DNA from: Phragmites australis
Taxonomy: Eukaryota; Streptophyta; Magnoliopsida; Poales; Poaceae
Reading direction: 5' to 3'
DNA: 64,000 nucleotides
Assembly (NCBI RefSeq): GCF_958298935.1
Contig: NC_084940.1
Location: 9,330,001-9,394,000, forward strand
Shown here: positions 1 through 10,236 of the stretch, one piece after another
Position numbering within the stretch: the first letter of the stretch is position 1
Layout: the number at the start of each line of letters is the position of its first letter
Position numbers and translations under genes: made by a program
The notes under the pieces: model-generated
What the model was told of the DNA's origin: nothing
Database searches by the model: none
Seen by the model: only the letters and a program-made list of their open reading frames with translations

Positions 1-39
1 ACCGGCCGGGGTCCAAGCAGGATGAGGTAAAAGGGGGTG

Positions 40-130
40 GGGGCGAGGCGTATATATAAACACACACACAAACCACAAGCTGGAGAGGCGAGAGCGGAGG
101 AGGAAACGAAGTGAACCAGTAGTGCAGTGG
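40..130 (+). promoter_or_regulatory. TATA-like and purine-rich leader-like stretch
   Basis: A TATATATAAA string near 50-59 is followed by a short CA run and a GA-rich stretch (about 80-115), which resembles a monocot core promoter and 5' leader. The first downstream ATG (142) opens only a six-codon frame, so no gene is supported. From 131 to 537 I see only AT-rich sequence. This may be chance or the edge of a feature outside the window. Confidence 0.2.
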
Positions 131-680
131 CACTAGTAATAATGGCACTGGAAACTGTTTGACCTGGTTAGAATGCTGAGCGAAATAATCAACTGCGACG
201 CGACATGTGTTACGTGTACAGGAGCACAGATGCGCAGATGTGCACAACGCGACAAGCGAACGCGAAAACAGGGGGAGGGCAGCAAGGGATAAATAAATAA
301 TAAATAAATAAAAGAACAGTAATACTCCATATTATCATAATTATATGACGTTTTGATAGGATCTGATCAAAATTCTAAAACTTTGATCATTAATAATTTT
401 AAAAATATTTATTTTCTAAACATAAAATTATATGTGTGGATGTATCTTAAAAATATTTTTAAAATATCATAAACTTATTAGATTATATAAATATATTCTA
501 GTTAAAAATAATGGTTAAATATATGTATCGAGGATTAGGCTATCTCCAACCGAGTCGGCAAATCCGATTTTTCTAGTACTACAGTACTTTGCGGCTCTAC
601 TGTAGCAATTGCAGCGCACTCCAACAAATCCGGTTTCCCTGCCGTAAAGCTCCCGCTCCCTCCCTGTCGCCTGCTTCCTC

Positions 681-840
681 CCGTGGAGCCTCGGCGCCCG
701 GAGGTACCCAGTGGAGCCTTGGCGCCCCAAGGTCATCGAGGGCCCGCGCGGAGGCTCTCTACTAGCCGCGGTTCTCCGTGACGCTCACCAGCAAGGAGAT
801 CAAGGAGGATGTCTACGCCGTCACCGGCGCACGCCCGGCA
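681..840 (+). pseudogene. Captured fragment of a DUF1639-family protein gene
   Basis: Codons 772-840 read FSVTLTSKEIKEDVYAVTG followed by ARPA. This matches the signature I know for DUF1639 proteins of plants (F-S-V-x-L-T-x-x-E-I-x-E-D-x-Y-A-x-T-G-x-R-P). Upstream in the same frame (709-729) is WSLGAPR, reminiscent of the PWNLRxRR motif of the family. A near copy (PWSLGARR) lies just before it at 681-704 in another frame, so this segment appears duplicated. A TAG at 763-765 interrupts the frame, and similarity stops after about 840. The host protein's function is not established. It lies inside the PIF/Harbinger element and is not a functional gene. Confidence 0.6.
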
Positions 841-862
841 TTGCCTCGGGGTGGGAGGGGGG

Positions 863-985
863 GGGGAGTGGGTCGACGACGAAGGTGGGGTTCTCGTCCA
901 TGAGGCCGTCCGGCTTGCCGGAGTGCAGCACGCGGGTGAATCCTCCCATGGCTGGCCGAGAGGGTGCTGCCGGGCGCCACCATGG
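863..985 (-). pseudogene. Captured fragment resembling hydroxyproline O-arabinosyltransferase (HPAT)
   Basis: The minus strand reads GGFTRVLHSGKPDGLMDE followed by NPTFVVDPLP (about 946-863). This resembles the conserved HPAT segment GGFTRxLHSGxxDxLMDEIPTFVVDPLP. HPATs are Golgi glycosyltransferases that add arabinose to hydroxyproline of secreted peptides and extensins. Only about 30-40 residues are present, with no catalytic domain. The fragment is in opposite orientation to the adjacent DUF1639 piece, so the two came from different genes. The family call rests on recalled motif similarity, not on a database search. Confidence 0.55.
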
Positions 986-1224
986 CCAGACCGAGTGCCA
1001 TCCTCGGTGGGAAGGAAGGAAGGGGGCGGTTGGTGGATGGAGTGATTGATGAGGGAGAGGTGTGGCCGGTAAAACAAAAAAAAATATAGGAGAGAAGATA
1101 AGGTTAATGTATAGAGTGTCTGTTGGAGATGGTTGAAAAAAAGTAGTTTTATAATAGTGATAGTGGATACTGTAATAGTATTATAGAGTACAAAATTTTA
1201 TGGTAGCTGCTGGAGTTGGTCTTA

Positions 1225-2042
1225 TGTCATGTTCAAAATATAAGTATTTTTTAGTGGAGTGAGTAGCTGTTTTGCGATAAAGGGATTTGGTAGCATTTCC
1301 TGGCATTTTGGGTTCTGCTCTCGCATGGATTTATTTTACTGGGATGATAAATTAATGTGTTTGTATCTTTCTTGTCGAGAGGAATGGTTGTGTCGTGGTG
1401 ACATAGTAATGAATTCGAAATAAATGGGCGTGTGTCTATTTGCTAGTGAATTATAAATGCATTTAAGAATATTAGCTGACCATGAATAAAAAATAGTTAC
1501 TGTATTCAATCACCTCAGGGTTTGTCAAGATTAGTTTAAAAAACAAATCAATCTTATTTATATGCTGAGCCATGAGTCAATTTCAACATATAATGATTTT
1601 ATTGATAATAATCATTACAATATCTATACTTTAATCAAGTAAACCGTCTTACACAAGTAACCTTCAAGGGTCCAAGAACCAAATAATACTGTAGTAGATT
1701 CTAACCGAACTATGATTACTCTAATCTTTTACGACTTTTCAACAAAACATCTTAAAACTATCCATTCTTAGCGAACTTCTCAATACCTTCTTTAACTGAG
1801 TGTTTGTTGATAGCAAGAGTGACCACTTATTATACTCAGCAAGTTGTGAAGAAAATAGTATGTATATGAAGGCTTTGACAAGGATATAGCAATATGACTT
1901 TTTTTTGCATAAAATTATATTTTAATTCAAAAGTATTTGAAAAGCAATAACGATTAAGAAAATAATTGTGAATAACAAACCACCTCAAGATTCCAACCAT
2001 CTTGACTTAACTAACTTCCAACACCTCAACTAAGGTTCTAAT
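1225..2042. other. AT-rich spacer, nothing recognised
   Basis: About 820 bp of AT-rich sequence without a credible reading frame, terminal repeat or tandem array. The right part could be internal sequence of the Tat element that follows, but I cannot place its left boundary. Confidence 0.4.
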
Positions 2043-2240
2043 CATTACCTGAAATCTCCGCTACGACGTTTCAATTTTCAAAGTTCCCTAGTAACAAACT
2101 TTTTTCCTTCCAAAGAGTAAAGCTAATAAAAATCTACTCGAATGGAATACCTTCTCGAGAACTTTCTTTGGGCTCGGGGGCGTTCGAAATCCCGAGTAGA
2201 AAATCAGAAAACCTGGGAGATGCTTTACTTACCGAGGTCG
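2043..2240 (+). repeat. Direct repeat, copy 1 (partner 3932-4125)
   Basis: This stretch and 3932-4125 share ordered matches throughout, including CATTACCT..AATCTCCGCTA, TTTCAATTTTCAAAGTTC, and CCCGAGTAGAAAATCAGAAA followed by ACCTGG. They lie on either side of the antisense ORF of the Tat element, so part of the Tat 3' region is duplicated in direct orientation. Confidence 0.6.
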
Positions 2241-2289
2241 GAGCTGAAGGTTAAAACATACTTGATAAATTAAAGAACATGCATGATTG

Positions 2290-3605
2290 CAAAGGATCTG
2301 GGTAAATGCTCAACTTACCAAGGTCGAGGCTACTGTCGAAGTCGACACTAGGTTGGAGGAAGCAGAAGGAGCAAGAGCAATTGGTGTTGGCGGCTTAATG
2401 CCACCCACTGCTGAATCTACTCCCACGAAGTCGTCACGCTCCAACACCATGCCGCTGTCGAAGGATGTGATTTGCAGCGTGTCGCTTCCACTATCGCTCG
2501 GACCCCTGCTCCCTGTGGTAAGAACATCATCCGGGTGTGCAGCCAAGGCTGCTGCATTCTCGTCTTTCGGATCGGGTCCTCCGCACCTGGGAAGCTATCC
2601 AAGTCAGTGATAGCCGTCACTACAAGTACGACTACTCAAAAAGAAATAAAAAACTAAGAAGGTTTGTAGCACTTACTAACATGATTCTTGTTCGAGCTTC
2701 GGAGTCCATCTCTACGATGGTACACGAGATGCTCTTGCGGCTAGAAGATGAGATGGCTTCGAAAAGAACCTTGATCCTCTTATCGGTAGCCTTCGGTGAA
2801 TACACTGTGAGAAGAAGCAACATACAATGAGAATAGATCTTACAAATTTCTTAAATATGGTTACTCGGGATTGGGAAGTACCTGTCTCACTATTTCAGGT
2901 CAGATCTAATTCGGCTGAGAACTGCTAATCTCCTATAATCCTCAACTTTAGAGAACTAAGGTGGCACTTGAAGAAGTTCTCGATAAGGTTCTGACGAAGG
3001 GTGGTCATCACTGGCTCCTCTATCCAGGCTGGCCTTGACAGTGATGACAAGCCTCGGTAAGGATGCGCCTTTGAACCATGTTGACAGTAGAACCTCTTCT
3101 TGTGCCAACCCGACCAAGAGGACATGTCGGTGAAGTCGATGTACTCTACTGACTTGCCTTCTCAAAGCCGAAATCCAACGCTGCTCGTGACCTTGTTTTG
3201 GAGCCTCTTCAGGACATAGAAGTATCAAAAGTGGTCAAGGGATGGGCGGAAGCTGAGAAAGGTCTCACACATATACATGAAGATGCTCAACATGATAATG
3301 GAGTTGAGATTAAGGTGGATGAGCTCTAGGACATAGAAAGCTAGCACCTCGAGGAAGAAGCTGGAAGGAGGGAAGCTGAAGCCGTAACAGAAGACGTCAA
3401 GGAAGATCACCAAGCTGTGGTGTCCACGCTCGAGATCGTCTACCTCATCATCGGAGTCTAGGGGATCAGAACCCAGGGAGGAATTACCTCCTCACTCTCC
3501 ACCTTATCTAAAGCCTCATGTGTGATCTCGGATTCCTACCACTCCGGGATCATGCTCACCATTATTGACGGAGGAGCTCTCTTTCTCGATCTTCTTCTTG
3601 CCCAT
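2290..3605 (-). pseudogene. Antisense additional ORF (aORF) of a Tat-lineage Ty3/gypsy element; 'putative gypsy type transposon' domain
   Basis: Starts MGKKKIEKESSSVNN at 3605 on the minus strand. After several stops, a better preserved block (3413-2940) reads FGF-type text such as FCYGFSFPPSSFFLEVLAFY and LIHLNLNSIIMLSIFMYMCE, then SWSGWHKKRFYCQHGSKAHP. This matches the grass 'putative gypsy type transposon' domain (Pfam Transposase_28). Such ORFs are known between pol and the 3' LTR of Tat elements, in antisense, and that is the arrangement here relative to the LTR at 4231-4701. Further exon-like blocks at 2823-2670 and 2620-2310 are bounded by CTCACAG and GTAAGT-type splice signals. In-frame stops near 3516, 3480 and 3222 make it a pseudogene. 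Its biochemical role is unknown. Confidence 0.65.
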
Positions 3606-3931
3606 GGCAGTGGAGAGATTGAGGGAAGATGGTTTTTTAGGGTTTCTGGAGCAGGGGAACAAGAAGAACGATGATTGTGATGGTAAGCAGTCGATGATAA
3701 AAGAATGGACGTTGAAGCGGGTCTCCCTTGCCTTTATGAAGAGCGAGGGCTCCCGGATACAACAGTTCGGCTGACGACATGACATGACTCAAAGCTACGA
3801 TCTCCCTCTTTATCGTCACGTTAAATATAATGTCCGACGCACATGGGGTAGTTGGCGCTGTACCCCGAGGAGTTTAGCTCCTCGCTCTACTACTGTAATC
3901 ATGGTACTATGGCTGGAAAAGATTCTCACCA

Positions 3932-4125
3932 TTACCTCAAATCTCCGCTATGACATTTCAATTTTCAAAGTTCTTTAGTAACAAACTTTTTTTTTCCTTC
4001 CAAAGGGTAAAGCTAACAAAAAATCTACCCGGATGAAACATTTTCTTGAGAACCAAGGGACTCAGAGGCGTTCAAAATCCCGAGTAGAAAATCAGAAAAC
4101 CTGGTTAGATGCTTTACCTTAATCG
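3932..4125 (+). repeat. Direct repeat, copy 2 (partner 2043-2240)
   Basis: Second copy of the Tat-internal repeat described at 2043-2240. It carries small length differences in the T-run near 3988-3996. It lies upstream, in aORF orientation, of the aORF start. Confidence 0.6.
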
Positions 4126-4215
4126 AGGACCCGAGTCCTACTTGATGACCTGATTAGACACAAAGCTTACCTTTGATGGCTAAATACTTGATCCATCAAA
4201 GCCTTATTTCATGCA

Positions 4216-4701
4216 CTGATGGGGGGCTTGATGATGAATAATGGATGGTTACCATATCCAGGCACCCTAGGGTTTTTTGTAATTCTGGGGGAATATCTTT
4301 ATCTCTAGGAAAGGGATTCCTGGAAGAAAGGAAATTACCTGTAGATACCTAAGATGTCGAATAACCGGGAAGGTTTATCTTCAAGAATATGAAGGAGGAG
4401 TCCAAAGGACATACGACACTCGTATATATATAGAGAGCCAAGGGGCCCTGAGGTGGAAAAGCCCAAACAATTCATTAGAAGCCAACTGAAAGGCGGATAC
4501 CGCCGACTAGATTTAGATCTGTCCAAGCTAGCTACACCCCCTTGTAACTGGTTTAGATAAATACAAGGCAAATAGAACGTAGGGTTATTATCCTCTGGCA
4601 GACCTGAACCTATATCAAAACCTTGTGTGTTCCTCTTGTGATACATCTACTCAAAGGATCCCCTAATTCTTCAACAAGTTTGTTAGATCGGTGATTCATC
4701 A
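4216..4701 (+). mobile_element. Tat-lineage 3' LTR with polypurine tract
   Basis: A G-rich polypurine tract (TGATGGGGGGCT, about 4217-4228) precedes the LTR start TGATGATGAATAATGG near 4230, and the LTR ends ...GATTCATCA at 4701. Inside are a TATATATAGAG promoter-like box (4433-4443) and the transcribed-leader motif AATACAAGGCAAAT, then TAGGGTTATTATCCTCTGG, characteristic of grass Tat LTRs. The LTR abuts the RT sequence of the minus-oriented Tekay fragment. A close inverted copy is at 10898-11412. No matching 5' LTR is visible in the window. Confidence 0.7.
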
Positions 4702-5341
4702 ATCATCGATTGGTCTACTGCAACTCCTCCAAAAGATAGAATATGTCCTAGAAATGGCACCTTTGTTAACCAGAACCCATACTTGCTGAACTTAGCATAT
4801 AGCTGGTGTTCTCTAAGCTTTCCTAAGATTTTTCTTAGGTGATCCTCATGTTATTCTTCATTCTTAGAGTAAACCAATATATCATCGGTAAACACTACAA
4901 TGAACTTATACTGATACTTCATGGAAACTTTATTCATGAAGTACACGAAGTAAGCCGAAGCGTTGGTCAGACCAAACGACATAATAATAAACTCGTATAC
5001 TCTATCAAATCTTTAGCTGATGGTAACCTGACCTTAAGTATATCTTCAAGAACACTCGAGCTCCTGTAGGTTGGTCCAACAAATCTTTGATTCTAGGTAA
5101 GGGGTACTTATTCTGTATGGTGACATCATTAAGTGCTCGATAGTCAAGCCACATCCTTTGACTTTCATCTTTCTTCTGCACGAAGAGCACATGTGCTCCC
5201 CACAACGAGGAACTAGGACGGACATATCCCTTCTCCAGTAGCTCTTGAATTTGCTTCTTTAGTTCGGCTAGGTCATTAGCAGGCATCCTATAGGATCTCT
5301 TAGCTATAGGCATGGTTCCAGACACGAGATCAATAACAAAC
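4702..5341 (-). pseudogene. Ty3/gypsy reverse transcriptase fragment (Tekay-like)
   Basis: Minus-strand translation of 5341-5005 shows [20 protein letters not shown], then [20 protein letters not shown] and SGYHQLKI, the fingers/palm segments of gypsy RT. After a frameshift, 4970-4740 shows the catalytic box as FTDDILVYS (about 4895-4869), where the lineage normally has F-I/V-D-D. The following FLGHILS motif is at about 4755. The gene ends at the Tat LTR junction. The upstream RT residues continue at 7202-7380, beyond the inserted solo LTR. Frameshifts and truncation rule out activity. Confidence 0.75.
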
Positions 5342-7201
5342 TGTAGCAGCATCTAGACCCCTAGGTAACTAGTAAGTGTTTTGGTGATTAATGATAATCG
5401 TATCATTGTGACTAATAATTTGTTTTGAAGGGAATCAAAAATTTAATATACAATGACATTTGGGTACTCTTAGTCTCTAAAGCGACAATCTGGTCGATCA
5501 AAGGTCATGTGCATCAAGATTAAGGATCTTCTAGTTCTAAGTGTCACAAAGGAGATGAACGACACTTAGAGTAGTATTGGTCTCCTTTCTTAGTCTTTTG
5601 ACCGTACTATAAAGAGAGGCTAAGAGTAGTATCTTGACCTAGTTGACTCTAGACTTGGTTTGATGCACACTTGTGAAATTCTAGCACTAGGTAGCTCATA
5701 GAAGTTAGTGGTTGAGATGTTGAGAAGTTAAAGCTCAAGGAAAGTTTGAATTGGATGAGCTCAGAAAAACTTGCCTCACCGGATGATGCGGTGATTGTGT
5801 TTTTGGCCTTACCGGAGTATTATTTGCACAAGTCAGAAAAACACTTCTATGTTCACCGGATGCTCCGATGATCAAGGCTAGGGTATCACCAGATATTTTT
5901 TTTAGTTGACATGTGTACAAAATTTCCAGAAGTGTTACACTGGATGGTCCGGTGTCAGCGTGTTAAATGCACCGGACTAATTTCAGCAGAAGACAAGTTT
6001 TCGGGGAAAAAAAAATGAACTTGAACTCACCGGATTATCCGGTGATGAGAAGATGTACTCACCGGACTAATTCTTGTATCGAAGCTTTTCTGGTGACCAA
6101 AGAGATTTGTACTCATCTGATTATCTGATGATTGAAAATTGATATCAGCGGACTAATTTCTGCAGAGAGGTTTCCTCGGGTAGTATGAAGTGGACTACTC
6201 ACCGGATTATCCGGTGATGGATATGTATGAGCACCGGAGCATTTTCAACAGAGAGGCTTGCAAAGTGAAGTTTAGCTTGGTTCAACTGACCGGATGGTCC
6301 GGTGTTAGTGTATTGAACACATGATCTTATCACCGGACTAGTTCTCAGCAATAACGGCTGGTGACAGTTGGCACTTGGGTATGAAAATTATACTCACCGG
6401 ATTGTCCGGTGTGAGTAAGGATATACTCACCGGACCATCCAGTGATAACAGAAAACATGGGTGGTTAGACAACGGCTATAATTTGGATCTCTAGCCTATA
6501 AATACCTCTCCACTTGGTTTCATTTGGCACACTTGCGACCCAGAGGAGTTCATACATTGTGTGTGTCATCAAGTAGCAAGAGAGAGCACTTGAGTTGATT
6601 TTCAAGTCCCTAATTGAGGATTAAGAATATCATTAGTGCTTGGAGAGTAGCAAGTGTGCATCTAGTTGTAGTCTAGGCTTGATCCTGGTCAAGTGAAGCT
6701 ATTGGCTTGTTACTCTTGGTGGTTGACAACACCTAGCCGGTATTTGGTGATTGGAGGTGTTTCAGTGAGCTCTTGGAGTTCTTGTGGGAGCCCCGAGAAG
6801 AGATATGTACTTGGTTTGATGCCCGCCAATTTGGAGATGGAGAAGTGGCAATCATGAGAGAGCACTTGGGTCTTGGTGACTCAACGGGGAGTAATATCCT
6901 TGGTGGATGCTCCAACGAGGACTAGGGGGGAGTGCCAACTCCTCGATACCTCAGGAAAAATCTGGTGTTCTCTTGTCCATCTCTTTAATATTCCGTAATT
7001 TAATTTGAGCATTTATATTCTTGCAAGCTTTCTTCTTCGTATTTTCTTAGTGTATTTGCTTGCTTGTTTTGTTGCATTCTCCTAGCTTGTTCGTGTAGTC
7101 GTATTTCTTTTCATCTTGGCTAAGGTTGCTATTTGTCTAGATTTTGGTAGAAGTTTTTAATTGCCCAATTCACCCCCCTCTTGGGCCATTCGATCTTTTC
7201 A
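5342..7201 (+). mobile_element. Solo LTR, Sirevirus-like Ty1/copia
   Basis: Starts TGTAGCAGCATCTAG and ends ...CGATCTTTTCA. CAAAC lies directly outside both ends (5337-5341 and 7202-7206), a 5-bp target duplication interrupting the RT of the Tekay fragment. The 3' end carries the CAATTCACCCCCCTCTTGGG-type motif typical of Sirevirus LTRs. The body contains many short dispersed CACCGGATnnTCCGGTG-like palindromes (about 5780-6440), and TATAAATACC at 6497-6506 is a plausible promoter. No primer site or internal region follows, so it is a solo LTR of 1860 bp. The LTR at 47472-48984 starts with the same TGTAGCAG word and may be related. Confidence 0.85.
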
Positions 7202-7493
7202 CAAACTCAATGTCTCGGTCTAGATGCATACCCAGCAACTCATTTGGGAACATGTCTGGGAATTCACCGACTATCCGAATATGGTCTACTGTTGATCCTT
7301 CTGAGTAGTTCAACTTGCGTTCTTCTACTAATAGTGTGTCTACCACAAATTCTACCTTGACTCCTTCTCCATTTTTCAAGGTGATTTCCCTTCAGGCACA
7401 CTCTATCACTCTTTTTAACTTTACTAACCAATCCATTCTAAGTATCATATCAATCCCATTGATTCTAGGACGATGAGGTTGGTTAGGATCTCT
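7202..7493 (-). pseudogene. Protease-RT junction segment of the Tekay fragment
   Basis: Minus strand 7379-7202 reads VEFVVDTLLVEERKL and GEFPDMFPNELLGMHLDRDI, the linker entering RT (family: EFPDVFPxELPGxPPxRxIEF). Just upstream, 7493-7380 encodes the end of protease (IDMILRMDWL, the conserved ...GMDWL motif) with a stop in the linker. It lies between the two solo LTR insertions. Confidence 0.7.
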
Positions 7494-7498
7494 AACCC

Positions 7499-8867
7499 TG
7501 TGAGATCATGTGATGAAAAGTTGGATTAAATGATGAAATTGGCAGTAAAGTGATTTAGCATAATGATATTAGGATAATGCTCATGAATTGCTAAGATGCT
7601 GCTTACAATGCTTATACGCTGGTGTTAGCGTAGAGATGATGCAATATACTCATTTGCGTGGTGCTGCGTGAGCTAATTTTGAGTCAAATCAGGAAGGACT
7701 TGTGCTTATACTAGTTTATTGTTTGATTCATGTGCAGGTGTTGCTCGAAGGCTAATATGGTCGATGATGGATCAACAAACTAAGTTCAGGGAGGAACTAA
7801 GGTTTGATGACTAGATTCAGGAGGAACTGAAGTCGTAGTGATTGAGGATGTCATGCAGCATGTTCAGGCTAGAGAACAGTATACGTGAAGACAAGGTTGC
7901 AGATGTGTGATTAGGTGCATTGTGGGATGTAGATGAGCGCAAGGTCATGGGTAACCAAATGATGTGTTCGAATGGTGGAGTTGTTTGAGTACATGGCTAG
8001 GTCGGGCTATGGTCTGACAGGTTGGAAAGTCCAGTCCCATACAGAATCGAGTGAGAGTCAGAGTCAGACTTGAGCACGAGTTGGATTCCATTGTGGGTGG
8101 ATGAGTTTTGGTATGGTTTGTGTCTAGGTAGGATATGACCAGGTTGTTTTCAAACCAAGGACGATTTGGAGTGCTATATATTGACAGGGTCTTGGTTAGG
8201 GTAAGGAGTACCAAGAACAAGAACATACTCAGAGAACTTAGACTTTGATCTAGGGAGTAGATATGTCTAGCATTTGGGATTTTGTGGAAATCCTCATTTG
8301 ATGCTTGGGAGAGGCATCTTGTAAACTCATATGTGCAATGAAAATCAAGTTTCGTAACTTAATGAGTTACCGATTCGGAATTTTCTTTCCGTTCTATATT
8401 ATGTGTGCTTGGTTTTGATTTTCGATTAATTTCATGTTTTTATTGAGTTTCATCTTGGTTCAATCCATCCAAAACCTTGCTAGAATATCTAGTGTTTGAT
8501 TTGAGGAAATTTCAAGTAACTTTGATTTTATCTCGAGTTGCTTTTTGGTCAACTCGACTATGTTTTGATCTACTCGATTTTGGTTGATACAGTCTACTTT
8601 GACTAGGCATTATTCTTGATCCACATATGCAATTGAATCGATTCTTCCTAGGTTAGTTTTGTATTTATGTAGTTTCAATTGATCAAATTTGAGGAAAATT
8701 GGACCAACGAATCTTTCTCTACATTGTTTTTACTAGAGCCTGTACAATCTGTTTCGAGTGGAATACCAAGTTTAAATTGATTTTCAATTTGGGTGAATTA
8801 ATCTTTGAATTTGGTTTCCACAATCATTCAGCCCCTCTCTGATTGCCTTATTAGAGTATTGATCCTA
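7499..8867 (+). mobile_element. Solo LTR inside the protease region
   Basis: AACCC occurs directly outside both ends (7494-7498 and 8868-8872). The insert starts TGTGAGATCATG and ends TTGATCCTA, that is TG...TA, where the last dinucleotide would normally be CA. Near the right end is ATTCAGCCCCTCTCTGATTG, a copia-type LTR 3' motif. Removing the insert and one AACCC restores similarity of the protease frame across the junction. Length is 1369 bp with no open frame of note. The family is uncertain; copia is favoured. Confidence 0.7.
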
Positions 8868-9130
8868 AACCCCCTTAATTTAAGGTTTAATTTAGGGCAG
8901 AGAAGACTAGCTCTCATTTCTCCACCAGGTGATCTAATTAGCATGTCATGTTTCAAAGTTGTCACTAGCAAACCATGCTTGGCCGCGTACTTGGATGTAA
9001 TAAATGAATGCGAGGCTCCATAATCAAACAGAATAGATGCAGGGGCTGAGTTGATAAAGAACATACCAAGTATGACATTGGGTGTGTCCTGAGCTTCTTC
9101 TGCGGAGACATGATTCACACGTCCCTTCAT
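8868..9130 (-). pseudogene. Ty3/gypsy aspartic protease fragment
   Basis: Minus strand reads RVNHVSAEEAQDTPNVILGM, then FDYGASHSFITSKYAAKHG and PGGEMRASLLCPKLNLKLRG. These are the standard features of Tekay-type protease. The active-site triad, normally D-S/T-G-A, is D-Y-G-A here, so the enzyme would be dead even if translated. The remainder of the domain is at 7493-7380 beyond the solo LTR. Confidence 0.75.
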
Positions 9131-9189
9131 ATCATTCTGCTGAGCTCTGTTGGGTGGTGCAGGTGTCTGATATTGATTGTGGTTCTAAA

Positions 9190-10236
9190 CTGGGGCTGGT
9201 GTATTCACTGGCGTGTTCAAGTTGAACGGGACCAGTGTCTGGTTCTGTCTCTTCTTAGGACACTGATTAGCAATGTGTCCAATCTCTTGATAGTTGAAGC
9301 ATGGGCGTCTAGCTTTAGCTTGTGGGTTAGGGTTCTTAGCTGAGGTTGGTGTGTTGAGCTGGTGTTAGAGCTGGGTTGATGATATGCAGGGCGAGGTGTT
9401 GGTGCTTACTGTCTAAACTGAGTGGATGACTGCTGCTGCTGTCCCTGGTGTGGCATGGTGCATGGGTGAGAGTTACTGTCTGACTGTTGTCCTTATGAGG
9501 CCATCCTTCTCTTGCAATCTTCACCAAGCATACGACGTTTGTCTCCCAATACTAGTGTCTTGTTCACCAAATACTGAAAATCCGGGTAGTCATGAGTGCT
9601 TAACTGAGCTTGCATTCCATAAACCAACTCATCCAAGGAATGCTCCTATTTCTTTTCATCAGTGTCAACATCCTCTGGTGCATACCTTGAAAGTTGAGTA
9701 AACTTGTTGACATACTCATTTACTGATATAGGTCCTTGCTTTAGGTTGCGAAACTCCTTCATCTTCATAGTGATAGTGCTTGTTGTTACATGATGGTGGC
9801 AAAAAGCTTCCTTGAACTCCGTCCAAGTGATTTACTCATGATCCTCATGAGCGTTATAGAAAACATCCCACCAGTTCGCGATAGGATCAATGAGTTGGTG
9901 TGCAGCATATATAACCTTCTCATTATCATTGCTTTGGACTATCAACAAATTCTTCTCAATTTTCTTAAGCCAACTATCCGCAATGAGTGGCTCGGTGATT
10001 TGGGAGAACAGAGGTGGCTTACTTCTCATATACTCCCCCAACATGGACTGATTGTGGTGGTCAGGCGGTGATGGTGGCTGAGTGTGAGTAGCATGTTGCA
10101 TGTTGGTCATTGCTTGAGTCATCCCTTGCAAGATCTGGGTTTGCATAGCCATACGTTGCTCCATGTTCATCTGTGGTGGTGGTGGGGTTACTACGCGGTT
10201 GTCATTGCTTATGAGGTTGCTCCTGGTGTTGACCAT
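9190..10236 (-). pseudogene. Tekay-like gag
   Basis: Gag forms the capsid/nucleocapsid of the element. The likely start is MVNTRSNLISNDNRVVTPPP at 10236. A conserved capsid block follows: GEYMRSKPPLFSQITEPLIA, DSWLKKIEKNLLIVQ and YAAHQLIDPIANWWD (to about 9832). After a frameshift come matrix/capsid words such as NEYVNKFTQLSRYAPED (about 9730-9680). A single zinc knuckle CFNYQEIGHIANQC lies near 9300-9255; its second cysteine is replaced by tyrosine. In-frame stops and frameshifts are present. Confidence 0.7.

Larger units (their letters stand above)
538..1221. mobile_element. PIF/Harbinger (Tourist-like) non-autonomous element carrying host gene fragments
   Basis: The element starts GGCTATCTCCAACC and ends GGAGTTGGTC. 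The two ends are imperfect inverted repeats of the CTCCAAC type common in grass Tourist/PIF elements. TTA lies directly outside both ends (535-537 and 1222-1224), the target duplication expected for PIF/Harbinger. A second CTCCAACA motif lies inside each arm. The centre (about 640-1060) is much richer in GC than the flanks and contains captured exons on both strands. No transposase is present, so mobilisation in trans is inferred. Length is 684 bp. Confidence 0.75.

Noticed and set aside
711..1049. Plus-strand 112-codon frame as a gene
   Set aside because: This frame matches neither captured fragment. The recognisable residues lie in frame 772-840 on the plus strand and in the minus-strand frame at 946-863.
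4217..4230. TGATGGGGGG as the LTR start
   Set aside because: Similarity between the two Tat ends extends well upstream of it, and the G-run behaves as a polypurine tract directly before TGATGATG or TGACGATG.
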